From: Rhizobium sp. R635
GTDB taxonomy: Bacteria > Pseudomonadota > Alphaproteobacteria > Rhizobiales > Rhizobiaceae
Length of the DNA: 64,000 nucleotides
Reading direction: 5' to 3'
NCBI RefSeq assembly: GCF_002211285.1
Contig: NZ_LOKX01000002.1
Span: 62,001 to 126,000, forward strand
A program made the translations under genes and the position numbers. The notes under the pieces were generated by a model that was given only the letters and a program-made list of their open reading frames with translations, was not told the origin of the DNA and searched no databases. Below are positions 27,241 to 35,702 of the stretch, one piece after another. Position 1 is the stretch's first letter, and every line of letters starts with the position of its first letter.

Positions 27241-28340
27241 GCGCGCTCCTCCCGTGCATGAGCGGAAAAGCGCCGCTCGAGACGGATGACGATCCAGGCG
27301 ACCAGCGCCACCACGAGGCCGGAGAAGAGGAAGAGGCTCGACGTGCCGAGGATCGAGTCAATGGTGACGGAGGCAAGATAGAGCATCTCAGCTGCGAAGG
27401 TCAGATAGGCGAGATAACGGACAGCGCCGTTGTCTCTGCCATGCAGGACGATCGCCAGGACGGAAGCCGCAAGCGTCACCACACCGAGCACTGCCAGCCG
27501 CCAGCCGCTCTCGATTTCGATATGCAGCAACAGGAAGCCGATCGCGGCGATGAGGAAGCTGTAGAAGGCCGGAGCCGCGCCGGCGCTTCGGACGAGATAG
27601 GCAATCTGCGTCATCGGCGCCGCCGTCAGGACGACGCCCGCAATACCGCCGATCGCGAAGGCGAGCGCAACGGTGATTTCCTCATGAAGAGTATAGAGCC
27701 AGGCGAGCCAGCCGATCAGCAGCAGATAGGCGAGATGCCGGGCGCGCTCGGCGCCGGTGTAACGCACCAGCCCGATCACGATCGCCGCCATGACCGGCGC
27801 CATCCAGGGATCGAGCCCGATCCAATGATTGTCGTTACCCTCAAGATAGACGGCGAAGGACGCCCAGGAGAGGAAGCCGGCGACGACGACGACGGCGCCC
27901 GAACGGAACAGGATCGCCGAGACCGTCGCGATCGCAAACCAGAGATACATCACCGTCTGCTGGTCGCCGGAGAGGTGATACATCTGCCCGACTAACGAGA
28001 TGGCGCCGCCGAAGCTCAGCGCGCCGATGACCAGCAAGCCGCCCGCCGCCGCGGACGCGCCGCGGGCGAGCATCAAGGCGGCGGCGATGTGCACGGCCCA
28101 GATCAAAGCAAGGATGGCGCCCACGCGCACCAGACGAGGGATAGCCTCCCAGTTGGACGCGACGACCAGCAGGACGGCGGCCGCAAGCAGCACGGCCGCC
28201 AGCGCCATCAGCACCCGGCCGAGGCTGAAGCTCGCCGGACGGCTGTCATATTCGGCGAGAAGCTTGGCCGCCGTTTCCTCTCCGAGCAGGCCCTTGCCAA
28301 CCCAGAGCGAGAGATCCCGCTGCAATCTGCCGCGATACAT
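27237..28340 (-). CDS. DUF2157 polytopic membrane protein
   Basis: The 367-residue protein has a soluble N-terminal region typical of DUF2157 (RDLSLWVGKGLLGEETAAKLLAEY, residues 6-30) followed by about ten to eleven hydrophobic helices, including LVLVAS NWEAIPRLVRVG and GAISLVGQMYHLSGDQQTVMYLWF, the latter being the family's most recognisable stretch. The function is not known. It is the first gene of a two-gene operon with the GDYXXLXY protein. Confidence 0.9.
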   Translation of the reverse strand: MYRGRLQRDLSLWVGKGLLGEETAAKLLAEYDSRPASFSLGRVLMALAAVLLAAAVLLVVASNWEAIPRLVRVGAILALIWAVHIAAALMLARGASAAAGGLLVIGALSFGGAISLVGQMYHLSGDQQTVMYLWFAIATVSAILFRSGAVVVVAGFLSWASFAVYLEGNDNHWIGLDPWMAPVMAAIVIGLVRYTGAERARHLAYLLLIGWLAWLYTLHEEITVALAFAIGGIAGVVLTAAPMTQIAYLVRSAGAAPAFYSFLIAAIGFLLLHIEIESGWRLAVLGVVTLAASVLAIVLHGRDNGAVRYLAYLTFAAEMLYLASVTIDSILGTSSLFLFSGLVVALVAWIVIRLERRFSAHAREERA

Positions 28341-28660
28341 GTTCCACCCCTCATTTCCGCAACACTTGCACGGCGTTGCGGCTTCCGTCGTTATAGACGC
28401 AGCACAGGCCTTCGCAAACGCCCTCGCGACAAATATGCAAAATCCTCATTGGTCTAAATTGGGGCGAGTGTTAACCGGCCGCTAACGTCAGTATTGCTAA
28501 TATAGCTGCATGTCCGGAGAGGCATGCGCGTGACGCATACCCCTCATGAATTTATTGCACTGCAAAAAACTCATTAGTCATACTATTTATTGACTCACCA
28601 AAGCACGGGGATGGCGCCCCGGCCCGGCTCCGCCGGATGCCCGCGGATTTGGTTTCCGTG
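28341..28660. other. Intergenic region between DUF2157 gene and αr14-like sRNA
   Basis: No gene was found in this 320-base stretch. It must hold the divergent promoters of the DUF2157 gene (minus) and of the sRNA (plus). An AT-rich patch at about 28545-28600 contains TTGACTCACC, a possible promoter part, but I could not assign boxes securely. Confidence 0.5.
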
Positions 28661-28785
28661 ACGAGATTCGCAGCTGTGCACTCCTCCTCCCAAGCGCGCT
28701 GCGATAGACTGGCAACAACTCCTCCTCCCAGTTGCCAGTCACTTTAATGCGCCCGCCGGATCCTCCCCCGGCGGGCGTTTTATTT
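28661..28785 (+). ncRNA. αr14/NfeR1-like trans-acting sRNA with three anti-SD loops
   Basis: Three consecutive hairpins each expose a CU-rich anti-Shine-Dalgarno sequence. Hairpin 1 has arms TCGCAGC (28668-28674) and GCTGCGA (28698-28704) with CTCCTCCTCCCA in the loop. Hairpin 2 has a perfect 10-base stem, GACTGGCAAC (28707-28716) with GTTGCCAGTC (28731-28740), and the same CTCCTCCTCCCA in the loop. Hairpin 3 has a perfect 10-base GC stem (28750-28759/28768-28777) with ATCCTCCC in the loop and is followed by TTTTATTTGATT, making it a Rho-independent terminator. This architecture matches the alphaproteobacterial αr14 family (NfeR1 in Sinorhizobium meliloti), which represses mRNAs by pairing to ribosome binding sites. 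The 5' end is approximate. Confidence 0.85.
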
Positions 28786-29188
28786 GATTAACGCATTGGC
28801 CGTCCAAGGACTTTCGTCGCCTGACACAATCGCGCCACGGTAGCGACAACCCGAGCGGCCGATCGGCCGGACGAGCCCAGGCCAGAACGGAACGCGTTGT
28901 CCAGGTGATGGAGCAGCCGAAACGTCCCGAAAGGCGGGATTTCACGTAGAGACGCTCCGATGAGCACGTCGTCCAGTCGACTTCCCAGGAAACCATTCTG
29001 CCCATTCGTTGACCAGAAAGAGGTAAGACCGTGTCAAATATACCGAAAGCATTGCATACTTCGCATAGGTGATCTGAAAACTTGGCTGTTTTCCTCTTCC
29101 GCGCTGCAACATATATTCCAGTCATCAAATAGAGGTCAGCGCCGATGGGTGGCTGCTGGCAGATGAAACCCTCGGAAAGGGGCTCAAC
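28786..29188. other. Intergenic leader between the sRNA and the first DUF1127 gene
   Basis: About 400 bases without a convincing gene. A long minus-strand frame crosses it (28739-29305) but its translation has no recognisable features and it covers the sRNA terminator and the DUF1127 gene. The stretch presumably holds the DUF1127 promoter and 5' UTR; an AT-rich patch CAACATATATTCC lies at 29107-29119. GGAAAGGGG at 29175-29183 is the ribosome binding site of the DUF1127 gene. Confidence 0.5.
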
Positions 29189-29335
29189 ATGAACATCACT
29201 CGCTCTTTCAACAACTGGCGCAAGTATCGTCAGACCGTCACCGAACTCGGCCGCATGAGCAACCGCGAATTGCACGACCTCGGTATCGACCGTTCGGACA
29301 TCCATCGCGTCGCTCGCGAAGCTTCTTCGCGCTAA
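29189..29335 (+). CDS. DUF1127 (YjiS-like) arginine-rich micro-protein
   Basis: The 48-residue protein begins MNITRSFNNWRKYRQTVTEL and continues GRMSNRELHDLGIDRSDI, the DUF1127 signature (W-x2-YR..T..EL..LS...L.DIGi.R.dI), then VAREASSR. Such small basic proteins are abundant in alphaproteobacteria; in Agrobacterium they influence phosphate and carbon metabolism, and in Rhodobacter one acts as an RNA-binding factor linked to CU-rich sRNAs. The gene has a good GGAAAGGGG site and its own terminator. A hairpin with an anti-SD loop follows the stop codon. It lies 400 bases downstream of the αr14-like sRNA and 300 bases upstream of a second DUF1127 gene. Confidence 0.93.
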   Translation: MNITRSFNNWRKYRQTVTELGRMSNRELHDLGIDRSDIHRVAREASSR

Positions 29336-29342
29336 TTCAAGG

Positions 29343-29371
29343 CGATCGCTGCTTCCTCCCAGGCAGTATCG
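29343..29371 (+). promoter_or_regulatory. 3'-UTR hairpin with TTCCTCCCAG loop
   Basis: CGAT (29343-29346) pairs with ATCG (29368-29371) and CTGC (29349-29352) with GCAG (29363-29366), exposing TTCCTCCCAG, an anti-Shine-Dalgarno-like loop resembling those of the upstream sRNA. It is directly followed by the terminator hairpin, so the 3' UTR could act as, or be processed to, a small RNA. This is inference. Confidence 0.4.
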
Positions 29372-29381
29372 TCCTCGATCG

Positions 29382-29410
29382 AAACGCCCGCTGTATCCCA
29401 GCGGGCGTTT
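29382..29410 (+). terminator. Rho-independent terminator of first DUF1127 gene
   Basis: AAACGCCCGCTG (29382-29393) pairs perfectly with CAGCGGGCGTTT (29399-29410), followed by TCTTTTTG. Confidence 0.9.
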
Positions 29411-29634
29411 TCTTTTTGTCTGCGTGCAACCTCCAATAATTGCATGTTTTCCGGCTTCCTTAGCCCGCTCAAAAAATATTCACCGCTCATTTTGAGAGCA
29501 TCATCGTGCACAATTGCATGGCAGACGCCTTTTATTTGCACTGCACAATGGGGCTGAGATCGCCTATATAAACATCAACCGCAGAGAGATAGCGATCCCG
29601 CCATCCAGCGGACACTTGTTTGAGGAAAAAGACC

Positions 29635-29778
29635 ATGAACCCGATCCGCATTGCAAAAAGCTGGCTCAGCTACCGCCGTACGCTTACCGAACTCGGCAGC
29701 CTGTCCAACCAGACCCTGTCCGACATCGGCGTCAGCCGCTACGACATCCGCAATATCGCATCCCGCTCGTTCCGCTAA
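29635..29778 (+). CDS. DUF1127 (YjiS-like) arginine-rich micro-protein
   Basis: The 47-residue product, beginning MNPIRIAKSWLSYRRTLTEL and ending with IRNIASRSFR, shows the same DUF1127 pattern as its neighbour (LSNQTLSDIGVSRYDI). GAGGAAAAA lies before the ATG at 29635 as ribosome binding site, and TATATAA at about 29565-29571 may be part of the promoter. The two paralogues differ in most positions outside the signature, so the duplication is old. A terminator follows 35 bases after the stop. Confidence 0.92.
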   Translation: MNPIRIAKSWLSYRRTLTELGSLSNQTLSDIGVSRYDIRNIASRSFR

Positions 29779-29812
29779 TAGCGGGCGTTAATACGAGCGC
29801 GATGCTTCCAAG

Positions 29813-29832
29813 ACGGCGCCATGAGGCGCCGT
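29813..29832 (+). terminator. Rho-independent terminator of second DUF1127 gene
   Basis: ACGGCGCC (29813-29820) pairs with GGCGCCGT (29825-29832) around an ATGA loop, followed by a T-run (TTTTGATT). Confidence 0.85.
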
Positions 29833-29882
29833 TTTTGATTCCAGGTGTTGGATCACATCTGCCGACATGATATCAGCCCGGG

Positions 29883-31316
29883 ATGAACACGATCTCCTCC
29901 TATTCTCCCATTCATGTCGTCGGCGGCGGGCTTGCCGGTTCGGAAGCCGCCTGGCAGATCGCCAGTTCCGGCGTCCCGGTCATCCTGCATGAAATGCGCG
30001 GTGTGCGCGGCACGGATGCGCACAAGACCGATGGCCTGGCCGAACTGGTCTGCTCCAATTCCTTCCGCTCCGACGATGCGACCAGCAATGCGGTCGGTGT
30101 CATCCACGCCGAGATGCGCATGGCGGGCTCGCTGATCATGGCCGCGGCCGATCGGCATCAGGTGCCCGCGGGCGGCGCGCTCGCCGTCGATCGCGACGGC
30201 TTCTCCGAGGCCGTCACTAAGGCAATCCACGACCATCCTCTCATCACCGTCGTACGAGAAGAGATCACCGGCTTGCCGCCGCGCGACTGGGATCTTGCCA
30301 TCGTCGCCACCGGACCTCTGACGGCGCCGTCGCTCGCAAGCGCCATCCAGGCGGAGACCGGTAAAGAGTCTCTCGCCTTCTTCGACGCCATTGCGCCGAT
30401 CGTCTATCGCGAGAGCATCGACATGGATATCTGCTGGTATCAGTCGCGCTACGACAAGGTCGGCCCCGGCGGCACCGGCAAGGATTACATCAACTGCCCG
30501 ATGGATGAGGCGCAATACAATGCCTTCGTCGATGCGTTGATCGCAGGCGACACTGTCGGCTTCAAGGAATGGGAAGGCACGCCCTATTTCGACGGCTGCC
30601 TGCCGATCGAGGTGATGGCCGAACGCGGCCGCGAGACGCTGCGCCACGGCCCGATGAAGCCGATGGGGCTGACGAATGCGCATAACCCGACGGTCAAGGC
30701 CTATGCCGTCGTGCAGCTGCGGCAGGACAATGCGCTCGGCACGCTCTACAATATGGTCGGTTTCCAGACGAAGCTAAAATATGGCGCGCAGGCTGAGATC
30801 TTCCGGCTGATCCCTGGCTTGGAAAATGCCGAATTTGCCCGTCTCGGCGGCCTGCACCGCAATACCTACATCAATTCCCCCACCCTGCTCGATCCGTCGC
30901 TGACGCTGAAATCGCGCCCAGGCCTACGTTTCGCCGGCCAGATCACCGGTTGCGAGGGTTATGTGGAAAGCGCCAGCGTCGGGCTGCTGGCCGGTCGTTT
31001 CGCCGCCGCCGAACGCAAGGGTGAGGCGGTCTCGCTGCCGCCGGCAACGACGGCGCTCGGCTCGCTGCTCGGCCATATCACCGGCGGACACATCGTCACC
31101 GACGAGGAGCCGGGCAAGCGTTCGTTCCAGCCGATGAACATCAATTTCGGGCTGTTTCCGGAGCTTCAGCCCGGTTCGATCGTCAAGCCCGAGGGCGTCA
31201 AGCGCTTCCGCGGCAAGGATAAGACGATCATGAAGCGGCAGTTGATCGCGCGCCGCGCGCTTGCCGACTGCGCTGCCTGGCTCGGCCAGAATTCGCCGCT
31301 TGCCGAAAGCGCCTGA
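29883..31316 (+). CDS. trmFO: Folate/FAD-dependent tRNA (uracil-54-C5) methyltransferase
   Basis: TrmFO makes ribothymidine at position 54 of tRNA using methylenetetrahydrofolate and FADH2. The 477-residue protein opens with the FAD dinucleotide motif [17 protein letters not shown], and includes [40 protein letters not shown], the [19 protein letters not shown]-like [15 protein letters not shown] segment and the C-terminal [17 protein letters not shown]-type motif ([15 protein letters not shown]). The ATG at 29883 lies shortly before the FAD motif as expected. It is convergent with a hypothetical gene. Confidence 0.95.
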   Translation: MNTISSYSPIHVVGGGLAGSEAAWQIASSGVPVILHEMRGVRGTDAHKTDGLAELVCSNSFRSDDATSNAVGVIHAEMRMAGSLIMAAADRHQVPAGGALAVDRDGFSEAVTKAIHDHPLITVVREEITGLPPRDWDLAIVATGPLTAPSLASAIQAETGKESLAFFDAIAPIVYRESIDMDICWYQSRYDKVGPGGTGKDYINCPMDEAQYNAFVDALIAGDTVGFKEWEGTPYFDGCLPIEVMAERGRETLRHGPMKPMGLTNAHNPTVKAYAVVQLRQDNALGTLYNMVGFQTKLKYGAQAEIFRLIPGLENAEFARLGGLHRNTYINSPTLLDPSLTLKSRPGLRFAGQITGCEGYVESASVGLLAGRFAAAERKGEAVSLPPATTALGSLLGHITGGHIVTDEEPGKRSFQPMNINFGLFPELQPGSIVKPEGVKRFRGKDKTIMKRQLIARRALADCAAWLGQNSPLAESA

Positions 31317-31325
31317 GCAGCCGCT

Positions 31326-31793
31326 CTACTGTTTGTTGGCCGCGGAAATATGGCCGGATGGCAGGTCCTTATCCGGCTCGGCGATGTAATTGCCGAGCAG
31401 CCAGAGCGCAACTTCCGAGGCCTCCTTGGCGGAAGCGAACTCGAAATCGCCGTTATGATGGGCCGCATCGAGGAAATCGATCACCAGCCCCCTGCCCGTC
31501 TTCGAGCTGACGACGCGCACGCGGCCGGGCTCGATCAGATGGCATGCGAAATGGCGTGACATATTGCGCATGACGCCCGCCTTGTTGTCATGCAGGCGCA
31601 CGAAGATCGCCTGGCCGTTTTCCGTCGCCTGCAACTGGCGGATCGCCTCGTTCGGAAAGGCGCGGCCGAATTCGATGATGGCGAGGCCCGTGTCGTGCAG
31701 GCCGTCTTCCTTGTTTTGCGCGGCCATGCGCGTCACCACGAAGGCAAAGAAAATGACGATGGCGAAAAGAACACACCAGACGATAATGCCCAC
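31326..31793 (-). CDS. Membrane-anchored hypothetical protein, 155 residues
   Basis: An N-terminal transmembrane helix (about 2-21, IIVWCVLFAIVIFFAFVVT) is followed by a soluble domain with HDTGLAIIEFGRAFPNEAIRQL, IFVRLHDNKAGVMRNMSRHFACHLIEPGRVRV and LVIDFLDAAHHNGDFEFAS. I recognise no characterised family; proteins like this occur in rhizobia. It ends close to trmFO (stops 9 bases apart, convergent) and lies 72 bases downstream of the NDUFAF6-like gene on the same strand, of which it could be a last operon member. Confidence 0.75.
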   Translation of the reverse strand: MGIIVWCVLFAIVIFFAFVVTRMAAQNKEDGLHDTGLAIIEFGRAFPNEAIRQLQATENGQAIFVRLHDNKAGVMRNMSRHFACHLIEPGRVRVVSSKTGRGLVIDFLDAAHHNGDFEFASAKEASEVALWLLGNYIAEPDKDLPSGHISAANKQ

Positions 31794-31865
31794 GCCGAGT
31801 CTCCGTTCATAAGGGTAGCGGTTCCAGCCTTGTAACGCGCGAGACTTGCGCGAGTTTGACCGGTG

Positions 31866-32723
31866 TCAGATTTTTCTGCGGGCTGCAGAGAGCGCCATGC
31901 GGAGCTGGCGGCGCCATTGCGGCGGCTGCAGCGGCCGGTCGAACAGCAAGTGCCCCCGCTTCTGGGCCTTCAGGAGCACCGGTTCGGCAAGCGTTGCCGG
32001 CAGGAAGGCTGGAAAAACGGCCGGCGCGATCGGCCCCGCTCCCCTCGCCTTTACCAGATGCTCCCGGCCGAGGCCGGCAAAGGCTTCGATGGCGGCAGAG
32101 ATACGCGGCTTGTCTTGCCCGGCGAGAAAGGCATCGCGGTCGAGACCGGTCGCCGAGAGGATCTGCAGCGGAATATAAACCTGGCCACGGCGGCGATGCA
32201 GCGGCATCAGCAGCAACAGGCCCGCAACCGCCTGGGCGACGCCGGCATGGCCGGCGGCAGTGGCCGATCGGGCGGCCTCCTCCGGCGAGAGCACGAGGCT
32301 TGCGAGCTGGATCAGGGCGGATGCCGTCTCGCCGGCGTAGCCTTCGAGCGAAAGGCGCGTTTCCATCGGATCGTCGTAGAGATCGAAGGTGCGAGCCTCG
32401 ATCATGTCGATCAGCGTCTTGCGCGGCAGGCGATGGGTTTCGATCGCCGTCAGAAGTCCGGCGGCGACCGGATTTGCCGCCGTCGAGCCATGCGCGCTGC
32501 CTTCCAGCAGATCGCGCCAATATTGCATGCGCACCTCTCCGGGCAACGGCTCATGCACGAGATCGCGGACACGGGCAAGCTCAGCATTGAAGGCGTAAAG
32601 GGCGGCAAGCGCGCCGCGCTTTTCCTCCGGTGAGAGAAGGCAGGCGAGATAGCGGTCGCGATCATTGTCGCGCAGCATCGCCAGGCAGATGTCCTGGTTC
32701 GTCGCAATAGCGGCTTCCGTCAT
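31866..32723 (-). CDS. Squalene/phytoene synthase-family protein, NDUFAF6-like
   Basis: The 285-residue protein has the all-helical trans-isoprenyl diphosphate synthase (head-to-head) fold: YLACLLSPEEKRGALAALYAFNAELARVRDLV, YWRDLLEG and DLYDDPMETRLSLEGYAGETA. The first Asp-rich motif of true squalene/phytoene synthases is replaced by ARVRDLV, so catalysis is doubtful. The sequence is closer to the group containing the mitochondrial complex I assembly factor NDUFAF6. It directly follows the Mth938/NDUFAF3-like gene (stop of one 2 bases from the start of the next), which strengthens that reading over carotenoid or hopanoid synthesis. Confidence 0.82.
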   Translation of the reverse strand: MTEAAIATNQDICLAMLRDNDRDRYLACLLSPEEKRGALAALYAFNAELARVRDLVHEPLPGEVRMQYWRDLLEGSAHGSTAANPVAAGLLTAIETHRLPRKTLIDMIEARTFDLYDDPMETRLSLEGYAGETASALIQLASLVLSPEEAARSATAAGHAGVAQAVAGLLLLMPLHRRRGQVYIPLQILSATGLDRDAFLAGQDKPRISAAIEAFAGLGREHLVKARGAGPIAPAVFPAFLPATLAEPVLLKAQKRGHLLFDRPLQPPQWRRQLRMALSAARRKI

Positions 32724-32725
32724 CG

Positions 32726-33112
32726 TCAGACCGCAATCAATGCCGCTGCAACGGCGCGCTGCTCCGCGAGCATGATGTTGAAGGTGCGCACCGCTGCACC
32801 CGTGCTCATCGGATCGGAGGCGATGCCGCGCGCCTTCAGCGCCTGCTTCAACTCCTCCGGCAGACGACGGAGCTCCGTTCCGGTGCCGACGAGCAGAACC
32901 TCGATATCATCAGCCTCATCCAGCACGCGGCGGAAATTTTCGGCCGAAAGCGGCTTCGACATATCCATATCCCAGCCGTGAATGCCGGAGGGCAGGCAGA
33001 GGATCGAGCCGCGATGCGACATGTCGGCAAAGCGGAAGCCGCCATTGCCGTAGGTATCGATCGGGGCGCGGCCGGGAAAATGCGCCGCGCGGATTTCTAT
33101 GCCTTTTGCCAT
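32726..33112 (-). CDS. Mth938-like (DUF498, NDUFAF3-like) protein
   Basis: The 128-residue protein is a Mth938-domain member: GNGGFRFADMSHRGSILCLPSGIHGWDM, EVLLVGTGTELRRLPEELKQAL and STGAAVRTFNIMLAEQRAVAAALI. The human homologue NDUFAF3 is needed for complex I assembly; bacterial members have no assigned activity. It is sandwiched between secDF upstream (4-base gap) and the NDUFAF6-like gene downstream, so the protein is likely made together with the membrane insertion machinery. Confidence 0.9.
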   Translation of the reverse strand: MAKGIEIRAAHFPGRAPIDTYGNGGFRFADMSHRGSILCLPSGIHGWDMDMSKPLSAENFRRVLDEADDIEVLLVGTGTELRRLPEELKQALKARGIASDPMSTGAAVRTFNIMLAEQRAVAAALIAV

Positions 33113-33116
33113 ATTT

Positions 33117-35657
33117 TTAAACCACCGTGCCGGATCTTACACCAGCATCCGTCTTGTTGCTCTCTTCTCCATCCGGAGCCTCCGGCCGCAGCCGGAAGAC
33201 GATCAATACAGGAGCGGCGATATAGATCGAAGAGAAGGTGCCGAGCGCAACGCCGAAAAGCATCGCAAAGGAGAAGGAGCGGATGACTTCGCCGCCGAAG
33301 AGACACAGCGCCAGCAAGGCGAGCAGCGTGGTCGCCGCAGTCAGGATGGTGCGCGACAGCGTCTGATTGATCGAGGCATCGATCAGGATCGGCAGCGGCA
33401 TCTTCCTGTATCGCTGGAGATTTTCGCGCATACGGTCATAGACCACGACAGTGTCGTTGAGGGAATAACCGACGACGGTGAGCACGGCGGCGATGCTCGT
33501 CAGGTTGAACTCGATGCCGGTGAGCACGAAGAGACCGAGCATGATGATGACGTCATGCAGCGTGGCAATGATGGCGCCGACCGCGAACTGCCATTCGAAG
33601 CGAATCCAGATGTAGACCAAAATCGCCGCAAGGGCTGCCAGCACGCCGAGCGTCGCCATCAGCGTCAGCTCGCCCGAAATGGAGGGGCCGACGACCTCGA
33701 CGCGACGGAAATCATAATCGCTCTCGAGCTCGCCGCGCACCAGCGTCGCCGCCGACTGCTCGGCATTCTCACCACCGCCCTGGGAGGCGATGCGGATTCG
33801 CGCATTCGACGGCCCGCCCGTGGGCTCGACCCTGACATCGCCGAGATTGAGGTCGTTGAGGCGCGAACTGAGATCGGCGATGTCGGCATTGCCCTGCTTC
33901 GCCGTGACCTCGATGAGCGAGCCGCCGGTGAAATCGATGCCGAGATGCAGGCCGACGGTGGCAAAAGCTGCCATGGCGATCAGCGAGACGACCGCCGACG
34001 TCGTAAAGACATAGCGGCGTATCCCCATGAAGCGAATATTGGCGTGTTCGAAAAGATGCGTCAGGACGCTCTTCGGCAGATGCCGGGGATGGCGCCGCCG
34101 CAGCCAGACGGCGACGATCGAGCGTGTCAGCGTGAAGGCCGTGAAGACGGTCGTCAGGATACCGACCGCCAGCGTTACCGCGAAACCGCGGATGGATTCG
34201 CTGCCGAGGAAGAAGAGGATGACCGCGGCGATGAAGATGGTGACATTCGCATCGACGATGGTTGCGAATGCGCGCGAAAAACCACGGTTGACGGCCTCGG
34301 CAAAGGAATGGGTAGCCTTTTCCTCTTCCCGAATGCGCTCGTAGATCAGCACGTTCGAATCCACCGCCATGCCGACGATCAGCACGATGCCGGCAATGCC
34401 GGGCAAGGTGAGCGTCGCGCCGGCAAGGCTGAGCGCCGCCACGATGAGGATCAGGTTGAAGAAGAGCGAGACCACGGCGATGGCGCCGAGGATGCGATAG
34501 AGCGTGATCATCAATGCTGCGACCAGCACGACGGCGACGAGACCGGCAACGAGACCGGAGAAGATGGATTCTCCGCCAAAGCTCGGGCTGACGCTGCGCT
34601 CCTCGACGCTCGTCAGCGTCGCCGGCAAGGCCCCGGCGCGCAGCATCACCGCAAGGTCGCGAACGCCATCCTCGGAGAAATTCGCCAAAATCCGGCCCTC
34701 GCCACCGGTAATCGGCGCTTCGATGCTTGGCGCCGACATCACCTGGTCGTCGAAGACGATGGCCAGGTGTTTGCCGACATTCCGCCCCGTCACCTCAGCC
34801 AGCCGCCCTGTGCCTTCCGCGTCGAGACGATACGCGATCGACGTGTCCTGCGTCTGCGGATCGATGACCGGCTCGATATGCACCATGTTGCCGGCCGTGG
34901 CGAAAGCGGTGCGGTCGACGAGATAGGGAACCGGCGGATCGTCCAGCGAATAGAGGACCTCAGAGGTCACCGGCCAGCGGCCGTTCAGCGCCTCCTGTCC
35001 GGACATACTTTCATCGATCAGATGAAAGGAAAGCTTGGCCGGCTGGTTGAGAAGATTCTTCAATCGCTCCGGATCGACCGCTCCCAGCACCTGCACGACG
35101 ATCCGGTCGGCGCCATCGGGACGGACGATGAAATTGTCATAGCCGAAGCCCGCGATGCGGCGGCTGACGATATCGAGCGAACGGGTCTGGGCGGAGGCGA
35201 TGTCGGCGGCAATGCCTGCATCGGAAATCTGTAGCGAAAGCTGCCCGTCCGCGCCCTGCTGAAGCGCCATGTCCGGTCCCGAATGCCCATCGGGTGCCGT
35301 CAGAGGCTTCAGGAGGTCGACCGCCTTCTGCGTCTCGGCCGGATCGGTGATCCGCACCGTGACGGTCTGGTCGTTGCCGGTCAGCCCGGTATAGCGGATG
35401 CCCGCGCCGCGCAGTGCGTTGCGCACATTTGCGACGGCCTCTTCCAGCCGGTCCTTGACGATATCGGACCGCTCGACCTTCAGAACGATATGCGAGCCGC
35501 CCTGAAGGTCGAGGCCGAGCGTCATACGGTCATGCCGCAGCAGGGCCGGCATAGAGGCGCGCTGCGCCTCAGTCAGCAGATTGGGCGCAGCAACGATGAT
35601 CGCCGCAAACGCGACCAGCCAGATCAGAAGTGTTTTCCAACGGGAAAAATGCAACAT
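33117..35657 (-). CDS. secDF: SecD-SecF fusion, protein translocase auxiliary subunit
   Basis: SecDF uses the proton-motive force to pull exported proteins through SecYEG. The 846-residue protein joins SecD (about 1-515; first helix 8-25, large periplasmic P1 domain with LGLDLQGGSHIVLKV, then LPGIAGIVLIVGMAVDSNVLIYERIREE) and SecF (about 545-835; GIDFTGGSLIEV, DVIIMLGLF and NDTVVVYDRMRENL). A fused form is common in rhizobia and firmicutes. yajC lies 45 bases upstream and the Mth938-like gene 4 bases downstream. Confidence 0.96.
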   Translation of the reverse strand: MLHFSRWKTLLIWLVAFAAIIVAAPNLLTEAQRASMPALLRHDRMTLGLDLQGGSHIVLKVERSDIVKDRLEEAVANVRNALRGAGIRYTGLTGNDQTVTVRITDPAETQKAVDLLKPLTAPDGHSGPDMALQQGADGQLSLQISDAGIAADIASAQTRSLDIVSRRIAGFGYDNFIVRPDGADRIVVQVLGAVDPERLKNLLNQPAKLSFHLIDESMSGQEALNGRWPVTSEVLYSLDDPPVPYLVDRTAFATAGNMVHIEPVIDPQTQDTSIAYRLDAEGTGRLAEVTGRNVGKHLAIVFDDQVMSAPSIEAPITGGEGRILANFSEDGVRDLAVMLRAGALPATLTSVEERSVSPSFGGESIFSGLVAGLVAVVLVAALMITLYRILGAIAVVSLFFNLILIVAALSLAGATLTLPGIAGIVLIVGMAVDSNVLIYERIREEEKATHSFAEAVNRGFSRAFATIVDANVTIFIAAVILFFLGSESIRGFAVTLAVGILTTVFTAFTLTRSIVAVWLRRRHPRHLPKSVLTHLFEHANIRFMGIRRYVFTTSAVVSLIAMAAFATVGLHLGIDFTGGSLIEVTAKQGNADIADLSSRLNDLNLGDVRVEPTGGPSNARIRIASQGGGENAEQSAATLVRGELESDYDFRRVEVVGPSISGELTLMATLGVLAALAAILVYIWIRFEWQFAVGAIIATLHDVIIMLGLFVLTGIEFNLTSIAAVLTVVGYSLNDTVVVYDRMRENLQRYRKMPLPILIDASINQTLSRTILTAATTLLALLALCLFGGEVIRSFSFAMLFGVALGTFSSIYIAAPVLIVFRLRPEAPDGEESNKTDAGVRSGTVV

Positions 35658-35702
35658 TCTCTCGACGATCTTCCGATCCGGCGGTCCTGCCGTTATCGCT
35701 TA

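Noticed and set aside
28739-29305. A 188-codon minus-strand frame over the sRNA terminator and first DUF1127 gene
   Set aside because: It covers a strong terminator, the start of a clear DUF1127 gene and a leader region, with no family features or ribosome binding site.
29530-29575. Promoter with TTGCAC and TATATA for the second DUF1127 gene
   Set aside because: The spacing between the two boxes is about 23 bases, too long for a standard promoter, so no promoter is claimed.
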